DNA of 64,000 nt from Hymenobacter sp. ISL-91 (GTDB lineage Bacteria > Bacteroidota > Bacteroidia > Cytophagales > Hymenobacteraceae): positions 117,463 to 181,462 of the forward strand of contig NZ_JAGGPS010000007.1 of assembly GCF_018613725.1 (NCBI RefSeq), given 5' to 3'. Below are positions 18,647 to 28,224 of this stretch, piece by piece (position 1 is the stretch's first letter; each line of letters starts with the position of its first letter). The position numbers and the translations under genes were made by a program. The notes beneath the pieces are model-generated. The model worked only from the letters and a program-made list of their open reading frames with translations. It searched no databases and was not told where the DNA came from.

Positions 18647-18770
18647 GTTGTTTCGATACCGAACAGTTGCTGCATCGAGCTGACCTCAACCCGGGCGGCG
18701 ACCCTGCCAACACCAGCCACCAGCGCGGGTTTTTATGAGTCGGCGACTCTGCGGCAATCAAGCATCAACC

Positions 18771-18808
18771 AAAAAGCGGCCGGCCCCAGAGTGGGGCCGG
18801 CCGCTTTT
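18771..18808 (+). terminator. Intrinsic terminator after cca
   Basis: AAAAAGCGGCCGGCCCC pairs with GGGGCCGGCCGCTTTT around an AGAGT loop, 124 bases after the cca stop codon. Confidence 0.85.
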
Positions 18809-18841
18809 GCGTTTGCCGAGTAAGCGGCAGGCGGAAAAAGA

Positions 18842-18885
18842 AAGCCCCAACCCTCCTGTTGCAGCAGGGAAACAGGCTGGGGCTC
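18842..18885 (-). terminator. Terminator candidate for the PspC gene
   Basis: AGCCCCA (18843-18849) pairs with TGGGGCT (18878-18884), with inner CCTGTT/AACAGG pairing. On the minus strand it is followed by a T-rich tract. The 220 bases between it and the gene end at 19109 hold nothing else that I can identify. Confidence 0.6.
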
Positions 18886-19108
18886 TCCGGGTCGCATTTT
18901 TTTCACTCACATACGGACCCTTACTCAAGGTACCCTGGGGCACTACGCTGTAGCGGAATAAAAACCGGGCCAACAGCTAGCTGCCGGGGAATGCCTTTAT
19001 GCCTAGTAGAACGGCTAAGAAGCCAGTGGGTTACAGCAGCAGAAGAATGATAGGGGCAAGCCGACTGTGGAGCCTGCCCCTACTGTGCGGAGCCGCGTGC
19101 CGGGCTGT

Positions 19109-21745
19109 TTAGTCGCGCACGGCCCGGATGCTGGAGGCCCCCACGGCGCTACGGCGCACATTGGTAGGCGAGCCGGTGTACTCGATTACGCTGGCTCCGG
19201 TGGCCTCGGCCTGCAGCTCGCCGGTTACATTCAGGCGTACTTTGCTGGCGCCCACCACATCAATGTTGGCATTGCGGGCCGTGAAGTTGGGGGCGGTTAC
19301 CTCGCAGGCACCGGCTCCGTCAATCATCAGCTCGGTGGCCGAGCCGCGCAGTGCTGCCCGGCAGGCGCCGGCCAGGTCCAGGCTCAGTTGGCCAAATTGG
19401 CCGTCCAGGCTCAGCTGGCTGCCGCCGGCCTGCTCCACTTGCAGGTCGCCGGTGCCAAAGCCGCTTACCTGGGCGCGGGCCCCACCCACCAGCTCCAACT
19501 CGTTCAACTCAGGAAGCTCCACGGTTATCAGTACGCGGCTGGCTTCCGAAGAAAAATCGCCCATCCGGAACACGCTGCGGTTGCGGGGCTTGATAACCAA
19601 CTCGCTGCCGTTGCGCTCTACCAGCAGCTGGCGCAGGGCCTCGTCGGAGCCGGCGGCTTTGACGGAGTAGCTGCTGCCGGGGCGCACTACCAGCCGGTAG
19701 GGTCCCGCCACCGATACATGGTCGAAGTCCGACTCGGTGTAGCTGCGCCGGCCGCTGCCGTAGCCGCTTTCGGAGGTGTCGAAGCGGTCTACGCCGCCAA
19801 AGTCGAGGTTGATGTTGGCATCGGCGCGACCTTCGTCGTAATCGGCGCTGGTTTCGTCGTCGGCAGTGTCCTCGTTGGTGCCACGCAGGTCGGCGTCGGT
19901 GCAGTTCAGGCATTCCAGTCGGCTGCCCTGCATGCGGTACACAAAGTTCTCCGGCTTGTAGGGTTGGCGGCCGGTCACATAGTCTTCCGGAGCAAGCCAG
20001 TTGGCAAAGTTCTCCGTCATGCGGAAGGTCCGGCCGCGGGGCATGAGCAGGCGCAGGTGCATCTGCTGGTCGCGTAGGCGGGCATTGGGCTGGTACGTGA
20101 AGTGGTCGTCTACGCTCAGGGTCGAGTCGTTGAGGACGCGCAGGTTGTGGGTAGTGGATGTGGCCGCCGTGCGGCGGGCCAGCGAATCGGACGAGCCTTT
20201 GGCGGAGATGATGCGCTCAAATCGGGGTGCCTGGGCGCTGTCAATACCAATCATGTCCAGGCCTACCCACTGGTCGTTATCGAGCTGGCGGCGCTCCAGT
20301 ACTAGTCGGGCGCTGGTCAGGCCGTTGAGGGCCACCGTTTGCGTAACCTCCGACTCGCGCTGAAACTCACGGCTGGCCCGTACGCCCGCCATCGAGCTGC
20401 CCACGATGCCCAGCAGCCACAAACCCAGCAGCGTGAGGTTGGCCGCCCTCGACAGTACCGGCCGGCGCAGCAGCATGCTTATGCCGGTAAGCAGCAGTGC
20501 CAGCGCCGGAATGCCGACCAGCAGAAAGAACGACAGCACGGCCCAGACGGAAATATCGTTGAAGAGCAGGAAGGGCTGCAGCGGGCCCACATCCACCCAA
20601 TCGGGTGCCGTCGTCATGCCCAGGCCAACTCCCAGGCCCAGAATAATGGGCAGCAGCAGGCTGAAACCGGTCAGGATGAGCAGGCCCCCTACGATGGCCC
20701 GGATGATGCCGCCAATACCGTTGAGCACCGGCCGGATGTTGCTGAACGAGTCTTCCAGAAACGTGCCTACGGGCCGGTTATTAGGCGTGCCGGTGTCAGA
20801 GCCAGCCGCATACGGATTATCGCGCAGGTTGCTGTCGAGGGCCGAGAGCGTAACGGCCGAGCCGCGCATGCGGAGCCGGTCGGAGGCCGTTTTGGCTTCG
20901 GGCAGTAGAATCCAGAGGGCAATGTAGAGCGGGAAAGCGAAGCCTCCGGCAATCAAACCCACCAGGAACAGAATCCGGATCAGCACCACATCGACCCGGA
21001 AATAAGCGGCCAGACCGGCCGATACGCCGCCCACTTTGCCGTTGTCGGTGTCGCGGTAGAGCTTTTTGAAGGTCGGGTCCTCGTCGGCCGGCGTGGCACC
21101 GTAGTGCTTTGGCAGGGCAATCCAGAGTACGATGTAGGCCAGCACCGCGAAACCACCCAGGCTGAACCCCTCGAAGCGGAACGACTCATCGTCGAAGTCG
21201 AACACGCCCCGGGAAATGGGCTTGATAAGCGCCAGGACCAGAAAACCCAGCCGGATCCAGAGTGGATTGACGGCGAAGTAGCGGGCAATACCAGCGGCCA
21301 CACCCGCTACTTTGCGGTTGGCCATGTCGCGGTACAGGCGCTTGGTGCCCGTTTCGGTTTCATCGGTGGTGGGGGGCACATCGGTAGTGCTGCTGCCGCC
21401 GGTGTTGCCGGTGTAGGTGCCCTCAGCCGAGCCGTTGGCCACGGCCGAAGCCAACAGCTGCTCGTCTTCATCGGCCTCGTCGGCGGGCTGGAAGTCGCTC
21501 ACGCGGCCCATCTTGGCGGTCATGCTTTCCACGTCTTCCAGGGTAATTACCTGCTTGAGTGGCGTGATGCGGGCGGCGAAAAGCTCGGCAATACGGCTCT
21601 CAATATCGGCCACGATTTCCTCGTGCCCACGGTAGCCGCTGAAGTGGGCCTTTACCTCGGTGAGGTAGCGGCTGAGCACTTCGTATCCGTCTTCCTCAAT
21701 GTGGAAGATCATGCCCTGGAGGTTGATGCTGATGTTCTTTTTCAT
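19109..21745 (-). CDS. Envelope protein with two PspC domains and a head-GIN (DUF2807) domain
   Basis: An 878-residue inner-membrane protein. Residues 1-90 (KKNISINLQGMIFHIEEDGY and onward) form the cytoplasmic domain often found before PspC in Bacteroidota. Two PspC domains follow at about 137-205 (RLYRDMANRKVAGVAAGIAR) and 215-285 (KLYRDTDNGKVGGVSAGLAA), each with a membrane helix. A further membrane region (about 335-455) has several hydrophobic segments. The periplasmic C-terminal part ends in a DUF2807 head-GIN domain (about 665-878), a beta-helix built of repeated short strands such as LELVGGARAQVSGFGTGDLQ. PspC proteins sense envelope stress. A PadR regulator lies 50 bases upstream in the same direction, so the pair is probably one operon. 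Confidence 0.85.
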   Translation of the reverse strand: MKKNISINLQGMIFHIEEDGYEVLSRYLTEVKAHFSGYRGHEEIVADIESRIAELFAARITPLKQVITLEDVESMTAKMGRVSDFQPADEADEDEQLLASAVANGSAEGTYTGNTGGSSTTDVPPTTDETETGTKRLYRDMANRKVAGVAAGIARYFAVNPLWIRLGFLVLALIKPISRGVFDFDDESFRFEGFSLGGFAVLAYIVLWIALPKHYGATPADEDPTFKKLYRDTDNGKVGGVSAGLAAYFRVDVVLIRILFLVGLIAGGFAFPLYIALWILLPEAKTASDRLRMRGSAVTLSALDSNLRDNPYAAGSDTGTPNNRPVGTFLEDSFSNIRPVLNGIGGIIRAIVGGLLILTGFSLLLPIILGLGVGLGMTTAPDWVDVGPLQPFLLFNDISVWAVLSFFLLVGIPALALLLTGISMLLRRPVLSRAANLTLLGLWLLGIVGSSMAGVRASREFQRESEVTQTVALNGLTSARLVLERRQLDNDQWVGLDMIGIDSAQAPRFERIISAKGSSDSLARRTAATSTTHNLRVLNDSTLSVDDHFTYQPNARLRDQQMHLRLLMPRGRTFRMTENFANWLAPEDYVTGRQPYKPENFVYRMQGSRLECLNCTDADLRGTNEDTADDETSADYDEGRADANINLDFGGVDRFDTSESGYGSGRRSYTESDFDHVSVAGPYRLVVRPGSSYSVKAAGSDEALRQLLVERNGSELVIKPRNRSVFRMGDFSSEASRVLITVELPELNELELVGGARAQVSGFGTGDLQVEQAGGSQLSLDGQFGQLSLDLAGACRAALRGSATELMIDGAGACEVTAPNFTARNANIDVVGASKVRLNVTGELQAEATGASVIEYTGSPTNVRRSAVGASSIRAVRD

Positions 21746-21795
21746 CGTAGTTGCTGCAACAAGTCAACAATAGGAGTAGGGAAGGGAAGCGGCGC

Positions 21796-22143
21796 TTAGA
21801 GCGCGGGCGCGGAGCCGGGATGCTGGCGGATGATGCGCACCGACTCCTGGACTTCTTCCCAGGTCAGGCGCAGTTGGTGCAGAAAGTCCTGCCCGACCTC
21901 GGTGAGCGTGTAATACTTGCGAGGCGGGCCACTCATGGATTCTTTCCAGGTGTAGTCCAGCAAGCCTGCGTTTTTGAGGCGCGTGAGCAGTGGGTAGAGC
22001 GTTCCTTCTACTACCAGCATGCGGGCCGCCGTCAGCTCCTCGAGCATATCGGAGGCATATACTTCGCCGCGGGCAATGATTTCAAGGATGCAGAACTCCA
22101 GAATGCCCTTCCGCATCTGCACTTGGGTGTTCTCGACTTTCAT
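21796..22143 (-). CDS. PadR-family transcriptional regulator
   Basis: A 115-residue repressor of the compact PadR type (PadR-s2-like). The ATG at 22143 gives MKVENTQVQMRKGILEFCIL. The winged helix is clear: EVYASDMLEELTAARMLVVE, then GTLYPLLTRLKNAGLLDYTW and GPPRKYYTLTEVGQDFL. A short C-terminal dimerisation helix follows. It precedes the PspC/head-GIN gene by 50 bases on the same strand and probably controls that operon together with itself. The promoter region upstream holds repeated GGTAC and AAAGGTA words that could be its operator. Confidence 0.9.
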   Translation of the reverse strand: MKVENTQVQMRKGILEFCILEIIARGEVYASDMLEELTAARMLVVEGTLYPLLTRLKNAGLLDYTWKESMSGPPRKYYTLTEVGQDFLHQLRLTWEEVQESVRIIRQHPGSAPAL

Positions 22144-22175
22144 AAGTGAAGACAGATTGGGGGTGAAGAATGAGT

Positions 22176-22183
22176 CAAAGGTA
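22176..22183 (-). promoter_or_regulatory. PadR promoter with repeated GGTAC words
   Basis: On the minus strand this reads TACCTTTG, a perfect -7 element, with TTG about 20 bases upstream. The interval 22176-22212 carries CAAAGGTA, AAAAGGTAC and CAAGGTAC in series, which overlap the promoter and are candidate binding sites for PadR autoregulation. Confidence 0.5.
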
Positions 22184-22264
22184 GCAAAAGGTACTATGTA
22201 ACACAAGGTACTGTTGAAATATATTTTTTGTTGCCTGATTTTAGGGCTTCCAGCGCATTTTCAA

Positions 22265-22296
22265 TTGTAGGGCTAAGTGGCAGGAGCGTATCTTTG
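22265..22296 (+). promoter_or_regulatory. Promoter of the PorV-like gene
   Basis: TATCTTTG at 22289-22296 matches TAnnTTTG perfectly, with TTG at 22265-22267, 21 bases upstream. It would give a leader of about 115 bases before the ATG at 22419. Confidence 0.55.
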
Positions 22297-22418
22297 GGCC
22301 TGCTTTTTAGCTTTTTAGCAGGCAAGGCAATCCGCGACGCACTATTACTAAGTATCTTGCGTTGCTGCCGAACAGTGTTTTTCTTCCTTTATCGGACTCG
22401 AATCTGGCCTACTTTTCT

Positions 22419-23516
22419 ATGCTCCACTTTTCCTTTCACAAAGCCCTGTTGCTGGGGGCCGGCCTAACCGTGGCAGTACTGTCGCCGGCGCTGGCCCAAA
22501 CCAAAACGCCCAAATACAGCAACGAATTTCTGAACGTGGGCGTGGGTGGCCGGGCGCTGGGCATGGGTAAAGTACAGGTCAGCTTGGCCGACGATGCCAC
22601 CGCCGGCTACTGGAATCCGGCCGGCCTGGTGAGCCAGAAAACCAAGTACGACGGGGTGCTGATGCACTCCGAGCTGTTTTCGGGCATCGTGAAGAACGAC
22701 TATGCCGGCTTCGGCATGAAGCTCGACGACAAAAGCGCCCTGGGCGTGAGCCTGATCCGGCTGGGCGTTGATGACATTGCCGACACCCGCAACCTGGTGA
22801 ACGAGTACGGCTACATCGACTACAATAACATCCGCTACTTCTCGGTGGCCGATTACGCACTGCTGCTCTCCTACGCCCGCCAGATAAGCTCTATTGAGGG
22901 CCTGCAAGTGGGCGCCAACGCCAAGGTCATCTACCGCAACATTGGCTCGTTTGCCGATGCCATTGGCTTTGGCATTGATGCCGGCGTGCAGTATCGGCGC
23001 AACGGCTGGCAGCTGGGCCTGATGGCCCGCGACATCACCACCACCTACAACGCCTGGACCATTCACCGCGACCAGTTCGAGGGCCCAGCCAACGCCCTTG
23101 ACCAGATTCCGGAAAACAGCACCGAAATCACGCTGCCGCTGTTCGTGTTCGGCGGCAGCCGGCGCTTCGAGTTGCCCGGCGAGTTTACCGCCTTGGCTGC
23201 CCTCGACATGGAGTTGAGTACCGATGGCCAGCGCAACACGCTGGTATCGAGCAAGGCCATAAACCTCGACCCGCGCGCCGGCCTGGAGTTGGGCTACAAA
23301 AACCTGGTGTACCTGCGCGGTGGCGTGGGCAACGCCCAGCAGGTGCAGTCCTTCACGGGTTCCGAGACCTGGAAAGTGCAACCCAGCCTAGGCCTGGGCG
23401 TAGCCCTGAGCGGCCTGCGCCTCGATATGGCTTTAACCCGGCTGGCCGTGGAAAAGCTGGGCCAACGCTCACAGCCCACTTCCATTATTGTGTCGTTGGG
23501 CTACGGAATAAAGTGA
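22419..23516 (+). CDS. PorV/PorQ-family outer-membrane barrel protein
   Basis: A 365-residue outer-membrane beta-barrel of the FadL-like PorV/PorQ family, linked to type IX secretion. The ATG at 22419 starts a signal peptide ending SPALAQ. The mature protein begins with the family signature NVGVGGRALGMGKVQVSLAD then DDATAGYWNPAGLV. The chain ends with the amphipathic strand IIVSLGYGIK. The canonical PorV start (a motif around APDARSGGMG) is not the one seen here, so I regard it as a PorV paralogue. It lies 160 bases before the PorU2-like sortase on the same strand, which matches the usual pairing of a PorV-type shuttle with a PorU-type enzyme. Confidence 0.75.
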   Translation: MLHFSFHKALLLGAGLTVAVLSPALAQTKTPKYSNEFLNVGVGGRALGMGKVQVSLADDATAGYWNPAGLVSQKTKYDGVLMHSELFSGIVKNDYAGFGMKLDDKSALGVSLIRLGVDDIADTRNLVNEYGYIDYNNIRYFSVADYALLLSYARQISSIEGLQVGANAKVIYRNIGSFADAIGFGIDAGVQYRRNGWQLGLMARDITTTYNAWTIHRDQFEGPANALDQIPENSTEITLPLFVFGGSRRFELPGEFTALAALDMELSTDGQRNTLVSSKAINLDPRAGLELGYKNLVYLRGGVGNAQQVQSFTGSETWKVQPSLGLGVALSGLRLDMALTRLAVEKLGQRSQPTSIIVSLGYGIK

Positions 23517-23668
23517 GCTGATAGCTGAGAGCTATTAGCGGTTAGCTTTTCGTGCTGACGGATAATGGTTTTCAGTTGGAACAGTACGGTTATGAGCCGG
23601 TCAGCTCGATGTTCCTGGCCCATTTTTTGGAACGAAGACTAACCGCTATCAGCTAAAAGCATACAGCT
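23517..23668. repeat. AGCTGATAGC-type inverted repeat in the PorV-PorU2 spacer
   Basis: GCTGATAGCTGAGAGCTATT with AGCGGTTAGCTTTT directly after the stop codon is mirrored near the next start by AACCGCTATCAGCTAAAAGC. The imperfect arms flank a spacer of about 90 bases. The repeat begins at the base after the stop codon. Confidence 0.55.
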
Positions 23669-23676
23669 TAAAAAAT

Positions 23677-26600
23677 ATGAAACACCACTACCTGAAAACC
23701 GCGTGGCTGGTACTACTGCTGAGCCTGCTGGGCACCGCCGCCTCAGCTCAGTCGGGCCCCTACGGCAACGAGTGGCTGGTACCCGGTCAGCCGTACTATA
23801 AAATTAAGGTCGCGAAGGACGGTATCTACCGGCTCGACTACGCTTACCTGCAGCGCGCCGGCATTACCACTGCCGACCCGCGGCGGCTGCAGCTGTGGCG
23901 GCGGGGCAAGGAGGTAGCCGTGCATGTTGGCGGCAACGCCACCGCCCTGGATGCCAGCTCGTTCGTCGAGTTTTTTGGCCAGCGCAACGACGGCCAGCTC
24001 GACCGGGGGATGCATAAAAACTCCGCCGACCAGCTCAACCCGCTTTATAGCTTGTTTACCGACACGGCCGCGTATTTCCTGACCGTGTCGCCCGCTGCAC
24101 TGGGCAAGCGGATGGCGCAATCCCAGGTGGCGGCAGCTACGCTCCACCCCAACTGGCTGGGCCAACGCACCCAGCTCCGCACCGAGAATTACGCCGATAT
24201 CAGCGAGGAAAAGCAGATATATATGCCTTGGATGGAAGCCGGTGAAGGCTTCACGTCGGGGCCGATTGGCTTCCGCAACACAACAGAGGTAGGTGCCGCC
24301 TACAACACCTTTACACTTGACTCGCTAAGCACCGTTGCGGGTGCACCTGTTGTAGAGGTACTGGTATCTGGCTTCCGGCAGATAACCCGCACCGTCATCG
24401 TGTCGTTGGTATCGGGGGGGAACCCCCGCGAAATCGGCCGCTTCGACTTGGCGGGCTTCAACAAAAAACTGTTCCGGGCCACGCTGCAGCCCACTGATGT
24501 TGATGCTGACGGCAAGCTGCGCATCAGGGTGGTGGCTCCCCAGGTGCCAGGCTTCACCAAGGACAACTTCGTAACTGTTGGCTACGCTCGCCTGACGTAT
24601 CCGCAGGCTCCCCGCTGGGTAGCAGGCCAGGCGGGCGTAACCTTCCGCTCTGACTCGACGCTGGCCGGGCCGGCCGCTTACTCCGTTGCGGCTCTGCCCG
24701 CTACCGTGCTGGGCTATGATGTGACAGACCCCTACAACGTGACGCGCGTGCTGCCCCAGCCGGCAGGCGCTGCCAGCCAGGTGGTATTTGCAACGGCCGG
24801 AGGGAATAGCCGGGAGCTTCGGCTGCACGATCTGGCCCGGGCGCTGGTGCCGCCGCTACCGGCCCAGCCAGTGCGCTTCCGGGCGCTGCCGGCTACGGCC
24901 AACTTTTTAATAGTAAGCGCCCGCGGACTGATGCGGCCCAGCACCGATGGAGCCACCGCTAATGCGGCGCATAGCTACGCCAGCTACCGGGCTTCGGCAA
25001 CGGGCGGCGGCTACGATACGCTGGTGGTAAGTACCGAGCAGCTCTATGACCAGTTCCACTACGGCGAGAAATCGGCGCTGGCTATCCGGCAGTTTGCGCA
25101 GTGGGCGCAGGCTACCGGCGGGGCTCGCGCCCGCTACCTCCTGTTGCTGGGCAAAGGCTACGAAACGGGGCAGAAGATAGCCAACAATGTATACCACCGG
25201 CAGACGTCGCCTACCCGCTACGGCTTCAGCTCCGACTATGTGCCTACCAGCTCACGGGGCGCCTCTGACATCTTTTTCACTGCCGACTGGCAGAAGGACG
25301 ACTACATTCCCAAAATCGCTACTGGCCGGGTTTCGGCCCAGAACCCCGACCAGATTATGAGCTACCTGCGTAAGCTGCAGGAGCACGAGGGGCTGGGACT
25401 GGAACCCTGGCGGCGCAATGTGCTATTGCTGGCCGGTGGACAGACGGTATCCGAGCAGGAAGAATTCCGGGACTACCTGCAACAGTATGGGCAGATTATG
25501 CAGAAGCCCTTTTTTGGCGGCCGTATCGTGCGCTTTGATGACCGCGTTGGGCGGGTGAGCAGCGAAACGGTAACTGTTGATATTGCGCCGCAGGTAAACG
25601 CCGGACTGTCGGTTATCAGCTACTTCGGCCACGGCGGAGTCCGCGACATCGACCTGACTCCGACCAACATTCTGGCCCCAGCCAGCGGCTACGCCAATAA
25701 GGGGCGTTACCCGGTAATGTTCATCAGTGGCTGCTCGGCCGGCAACGCCTTTCAGCCCTTCGGCTCTATGGGTGAGGATTGGCTGCTGACTGCTGATAAA
25801 GGGTGCATCGGCTTTCTGGCTTCTTCCTGGCTCGATGTGGCACCCAATATTCATCTGGTGGATGAACTGACGTATAAGCTGCTGTTCAATGACCCGCAGT
25901 GGTATGGTAAGCCTGTAGTTGAGGTGCATGCCGAAGCCTTGCGCCGTCTGCAAACCAGACTCCTGACGGGCGCTAACAACCTTTATTCCATCCCAACGCT
26001 GATGAGCACCATCTGGCAGGGCGACCCGGCCCTGCGGTTGTTCTCGCCCGAACGCCCCGATTTCCAGACTTCCGACAGCCGCCTGCAACTGGCCGCCGCC
26101 GTGGTACCAGCTACGCCGGGCGCCTCATTCCAGTTGAAACTGGGCGTAAGCAACCCCGGCAAAATCACCACCGGCCCACTCCCGATTCGGGTAACGCGCA
26201 CTGTGGGCAGTACCACAAGCACCTTCGATTTTGTGGTGCCCCAGCCCCGTCAGGATACCACCTACACGCTGGCGCTGGTCAACCCCATCACCGGCAGTGT
26301 GGCCGGCCAGAATACGTTTCAGGTGGATATCGACCCTGATAACACTATTCCCGAACTCGATGAAACGAACAATCGAGCCACGCTCAACTATACTTTCCTG
26401 ACGGGTGGGGTAACTACGCTCAGCCCGCCCGAGTTTGCCATTGTGGGCTCGAACGAGGTACGGCTGGTAGCCCAGAGCAACGTGCCCACCACCGTCAGCC
26501 GCGAGTACGATTTTGAGTTGGATACTACCCAGACTTTTGCCCGCCCGCTGCGGCAGGCCAAGCTGACGGCCATAATGGTGCCCGAATGGGCGCCTGCACT

Positions 26601-28212
26601 GCCTGTATTGCCCGGCCAGCCCGACAGCATAGTGTGGTACTGGCGCGTGCGCCTGCACGCGCCGCAGGGCGACGAAAGCTCCGACTGGGCCGTCAGCTCG
26701 TTCCGGGTATTAAAGGGCCGCACCCAGGGCGGCTGGTCGCAGAGCCACCCCGGCCAATTCCGCCGCGACGAGCGGAGCGGGGTAGAGGTAGCCGTGCCCG
26801 GTGGGCAATGGAGCTTCAACGAAAATACAAAGCAGGCGACCATAACGTCAACCCGTATCGGTCCGGCCCAGCAGTGGGAGACGCTCTTCCACACTATCCG
26901 CACCACTCCAGGTACCGACTATACGCTTCAACTGTTGGGTATCGACAGCCTGGGTGCTACCACGGTCCTTAATCCCAATATCACGAACCGGGCGTTGGCT
27001 CTGGGCGGGGTATCGGCTAAAGAGTACCGGTATCTGCAGCTGCAGGCTACTTTCAGCACCGACAATCCCGGCGACGCGACTCCGCAGCTGGAGCAGTGGC
27101 TGGTAACCTACCAGGGCGTACCCGAAGGGGTAGTGCGCCCCAGCACCACGCCGCTTACGGCCGCGCAACTAACGGAGCAGGCCCAGAAAACGGGCGCGGT
27201 TACGGTGCCGGTAGCCTTCCAGAACGTATCAGATTTTGATTTCAAGGCGCCGCTCGTGGGCTACATCGTGTTGCGGTCGGGCACGGCTGGTGTTCCGCGC
27301 GAGCGGTACTACCCGCTCAGCGGCCCGGCCCTGCGGGCCCATACGCAGCAGACCTACAACGTTACGCTCGATGCCCGCGGCCTCTACGGGCCCCTGTCGG
27401 GACAGGTAGTGCTTAACCCGCGACGCCAGCCCGAGCAGGATTACTTCAACAACGAACTGTCCATAGTGCCCTTCGAGGTAACCAACAACGACACCCCGCC
27501 GGTGCTCGATGTGGCTTTCGACGGCCGCCACCTGCTCAACGGCGAAATCGTGTCGTCGCGGCCCAGTATCAGCATTCAGCTGCGCGATTTGGATAAGCTG
27601 CGCCCGGTTACCAGCCGCGGAAACTTCCTGCTGGTGCTCACCCGCCCCGGTGGGGCCGGCCAGGCCATCGACCTGAATGGAGCCAGCATCACGTCTTTCC
27701 AGGCCGATTCGGCCCAGGGCCTGGCCCGCATGGTGTTCGAGCCGGGCAAGAGCCAGCCCCTCACCGATGGCATGTATACGTTGGAGGTACAGGGCAAAGA
27801 CGGTAGCGGCAATGCGGCCGGTACCGAGCCTTACCGCATCACGTTCGAAGTCGTTTCCAGTGCCGGTATCACCAACGTATTCCCGTATCCGAACCCGGTA
27901 ACCAGCAAAACCCGCTTCGTTTTCACGTTAACCGGAGCTGCGCCGCCGCGCAACATGAAAATCCAGATCGTGAGCCTGACAGGCCGCGTAGTAAAGGAGA
28001 TTATGATGGCAGACATGGGCCCCTTGCGCATCGGTAACAACATCACCGAGCAGTACTGGGACGGCACCGACACCTACGGCGACCGGCTGGCCAACGGCAC
28101 CTACCTCTACCGCGTGGTGCTCGATGACCCCACCGGCGAATTCAAGCAGCGCGCCACCGCCGCCGACAAAGCCTTCAAAAAAGATTGGGGCAAACTGGTG
28201 TTGCTCCGGTGA
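23677..28212 (+). CDS. porU2: PorU2-like C25 cysteine peptidase, putative T9SS sortase
   Basis: A 1511-residue protein with a signal peptide ending ASAQ. The gingipain-type C25 domain lies at about residues 410-790. The catalytic pair is visible: His652 in SYFGHGGVRD and Cys686 in VMFISGCSAGNAF. Upstream is an N-terminal region starting YYKIKVAKDGIYRLDYAYLQ, as in PorU. After the catalytic domain come a CARDB-like module (about 815-910, FQVDIDPDNTIPELDETNNR), further beta domains and a C-terminal FlgD-like Ig domain (YWDGTDTYGDRLANGTYLYR). PorU cleaves the C-terminal signal of T9SS cargo and attaches the protein to lipopolysaccharide. At 1511 residues this is longer than classical PorU (about 1160), which fits the PorU2 group. 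The preceding PorV-like gene is its likely partner. Confidence 0.8.
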   Translation: MKHHYLKTAWLVLLLSLLGTAASAQSGPYGNEWLVPGQPYYKIKVAKDGIYRLDYAYLQRAGITTADPRRLQLWRRGKEVAVHVGGNATALDASSFVEFFGQRNDGQLDRGMHKNSADQLNPLYSLFTDTAAYFLTVSPAALGKRMAQSQVAAATLHPNWLGQRTQLRTENYADISEEKQIYMPWMEAGEGFTSGPIGFRNTTEVGAAYNTFTLDSLSTVAGAPVVEVLVSGFRQITRTVIVSLVSGGNPREIGRFDLAGFNKKLFRATLQPTDVDADGKLRIRVVAPQVPGFTKDNFVTVGYARLTYPQAPRWVAGQAGVTFRSDSTLAGPAAYSVAALPATVLGYDVTDPYNVTRVLPQPAGAASQVVFATAGGNSRELRLHDLARALVPPLPAQPVRFRALPATANFLIVSARGLMRPSTDGATANAAHSYASYRASATGGGYDTLVVSTEQLYDQFHYGEKSALAIRQFAQWAQATGGARARYLLLLGKGYETGQKIANNVYHRQTSPTRYGFSSDYVPTSSRGASDIFFTADWQKDDYIPKIATGRVSAQNPDQIMSYLRKLQEHEGLGLEPWRRNVLLLAGGQTVSEQEEFRDYLQQYGQIMQKPFFGGRIVRFDDRVGRVSSETVTVDIAPQVNAGLSVISYFGHGGVRDIDLTPTNILAPASGYANKGRYPVMFISGCSAGNAFQPFGSMGEDWLLTADKGCIGFLASSWLDVAPNIHLVDELTYKLLFNDPQWYGKPVVEVHAEALRRLQTRLLTGANNLYSIPTLMSTIWQGDPALRLFSPERPDFQTSDSRLQLAAAVVPATPGASFQLKLGVSNPGKITTGPLPIRVTRTVGSTTSTFDFVVPQPRQDTTYTLALVNPITGSVAGQNTFQVDIDPDNTIPELDETNNRATLNYTFLTGGVTTLSPPEFAIVGSNEVRLVAQSNVPTTVSREYDFELDTTQTFARPLRQAKLTAIMVPEWAPALPVLPGQPDSIVWYWRVRLHAPQGDESSDWAVSSFRVLKGRTQGGWSQSHPGQFRRDERSGVEVAVPGGQWSFNENTKQATITSTRIGPAQQWETLFHTIRTTPGTDYTLQLLGIDSLGATTVLNPNITNRALALGGVSAKEYRYLQLQATFSTDNPGDATPQLEQWLVTYQGVPEGVVRPSTTPLTAAQLTEQAQKTGAVTVPVAFQNVSDFDFKAPLVGYIVLRSGTAGVPRERYYPLSGPALRAHTQQTYNVTLDARGLYGPLSGQVVLNPRRQPEQDYFNNELSIVPFEVTNNDTPPVLDVAFDGRHLLNGEIVSSRPSISIQLRDLDKLRPVTSRGNFLLVLTRPGGAGQAIDLNGASITSFQADSAQGLARMVFEPGKSQPLTDGMYTLEVQGKDGSGNAAGTEPYRITFEVVSSAGITNVFPYPNPVTSKTRFVFTLTGAAPPRNMKIQIVSLTGRVVKEIMMADMGPLRIGNNITEQYWDGTDTYGDRLANGTYLYRVVLDDPTGEFKQRATAADKAFKKDWGKLVLLR

Positions 28213-28224
28213 GCAGGTAAAAAC

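Noticed and set aside
19067-20077. A 336-codon open frame opposite the PspC gene
   Set aside because: Its Ala/Gly/Gln-rich product is typical of antisense reading of a GC-rich gene.
22228-22467. A small frame before the PorV-like gene
   Set aside because: It overlaps the promoter and signal-peptide region of the real gene and resembles nothing.
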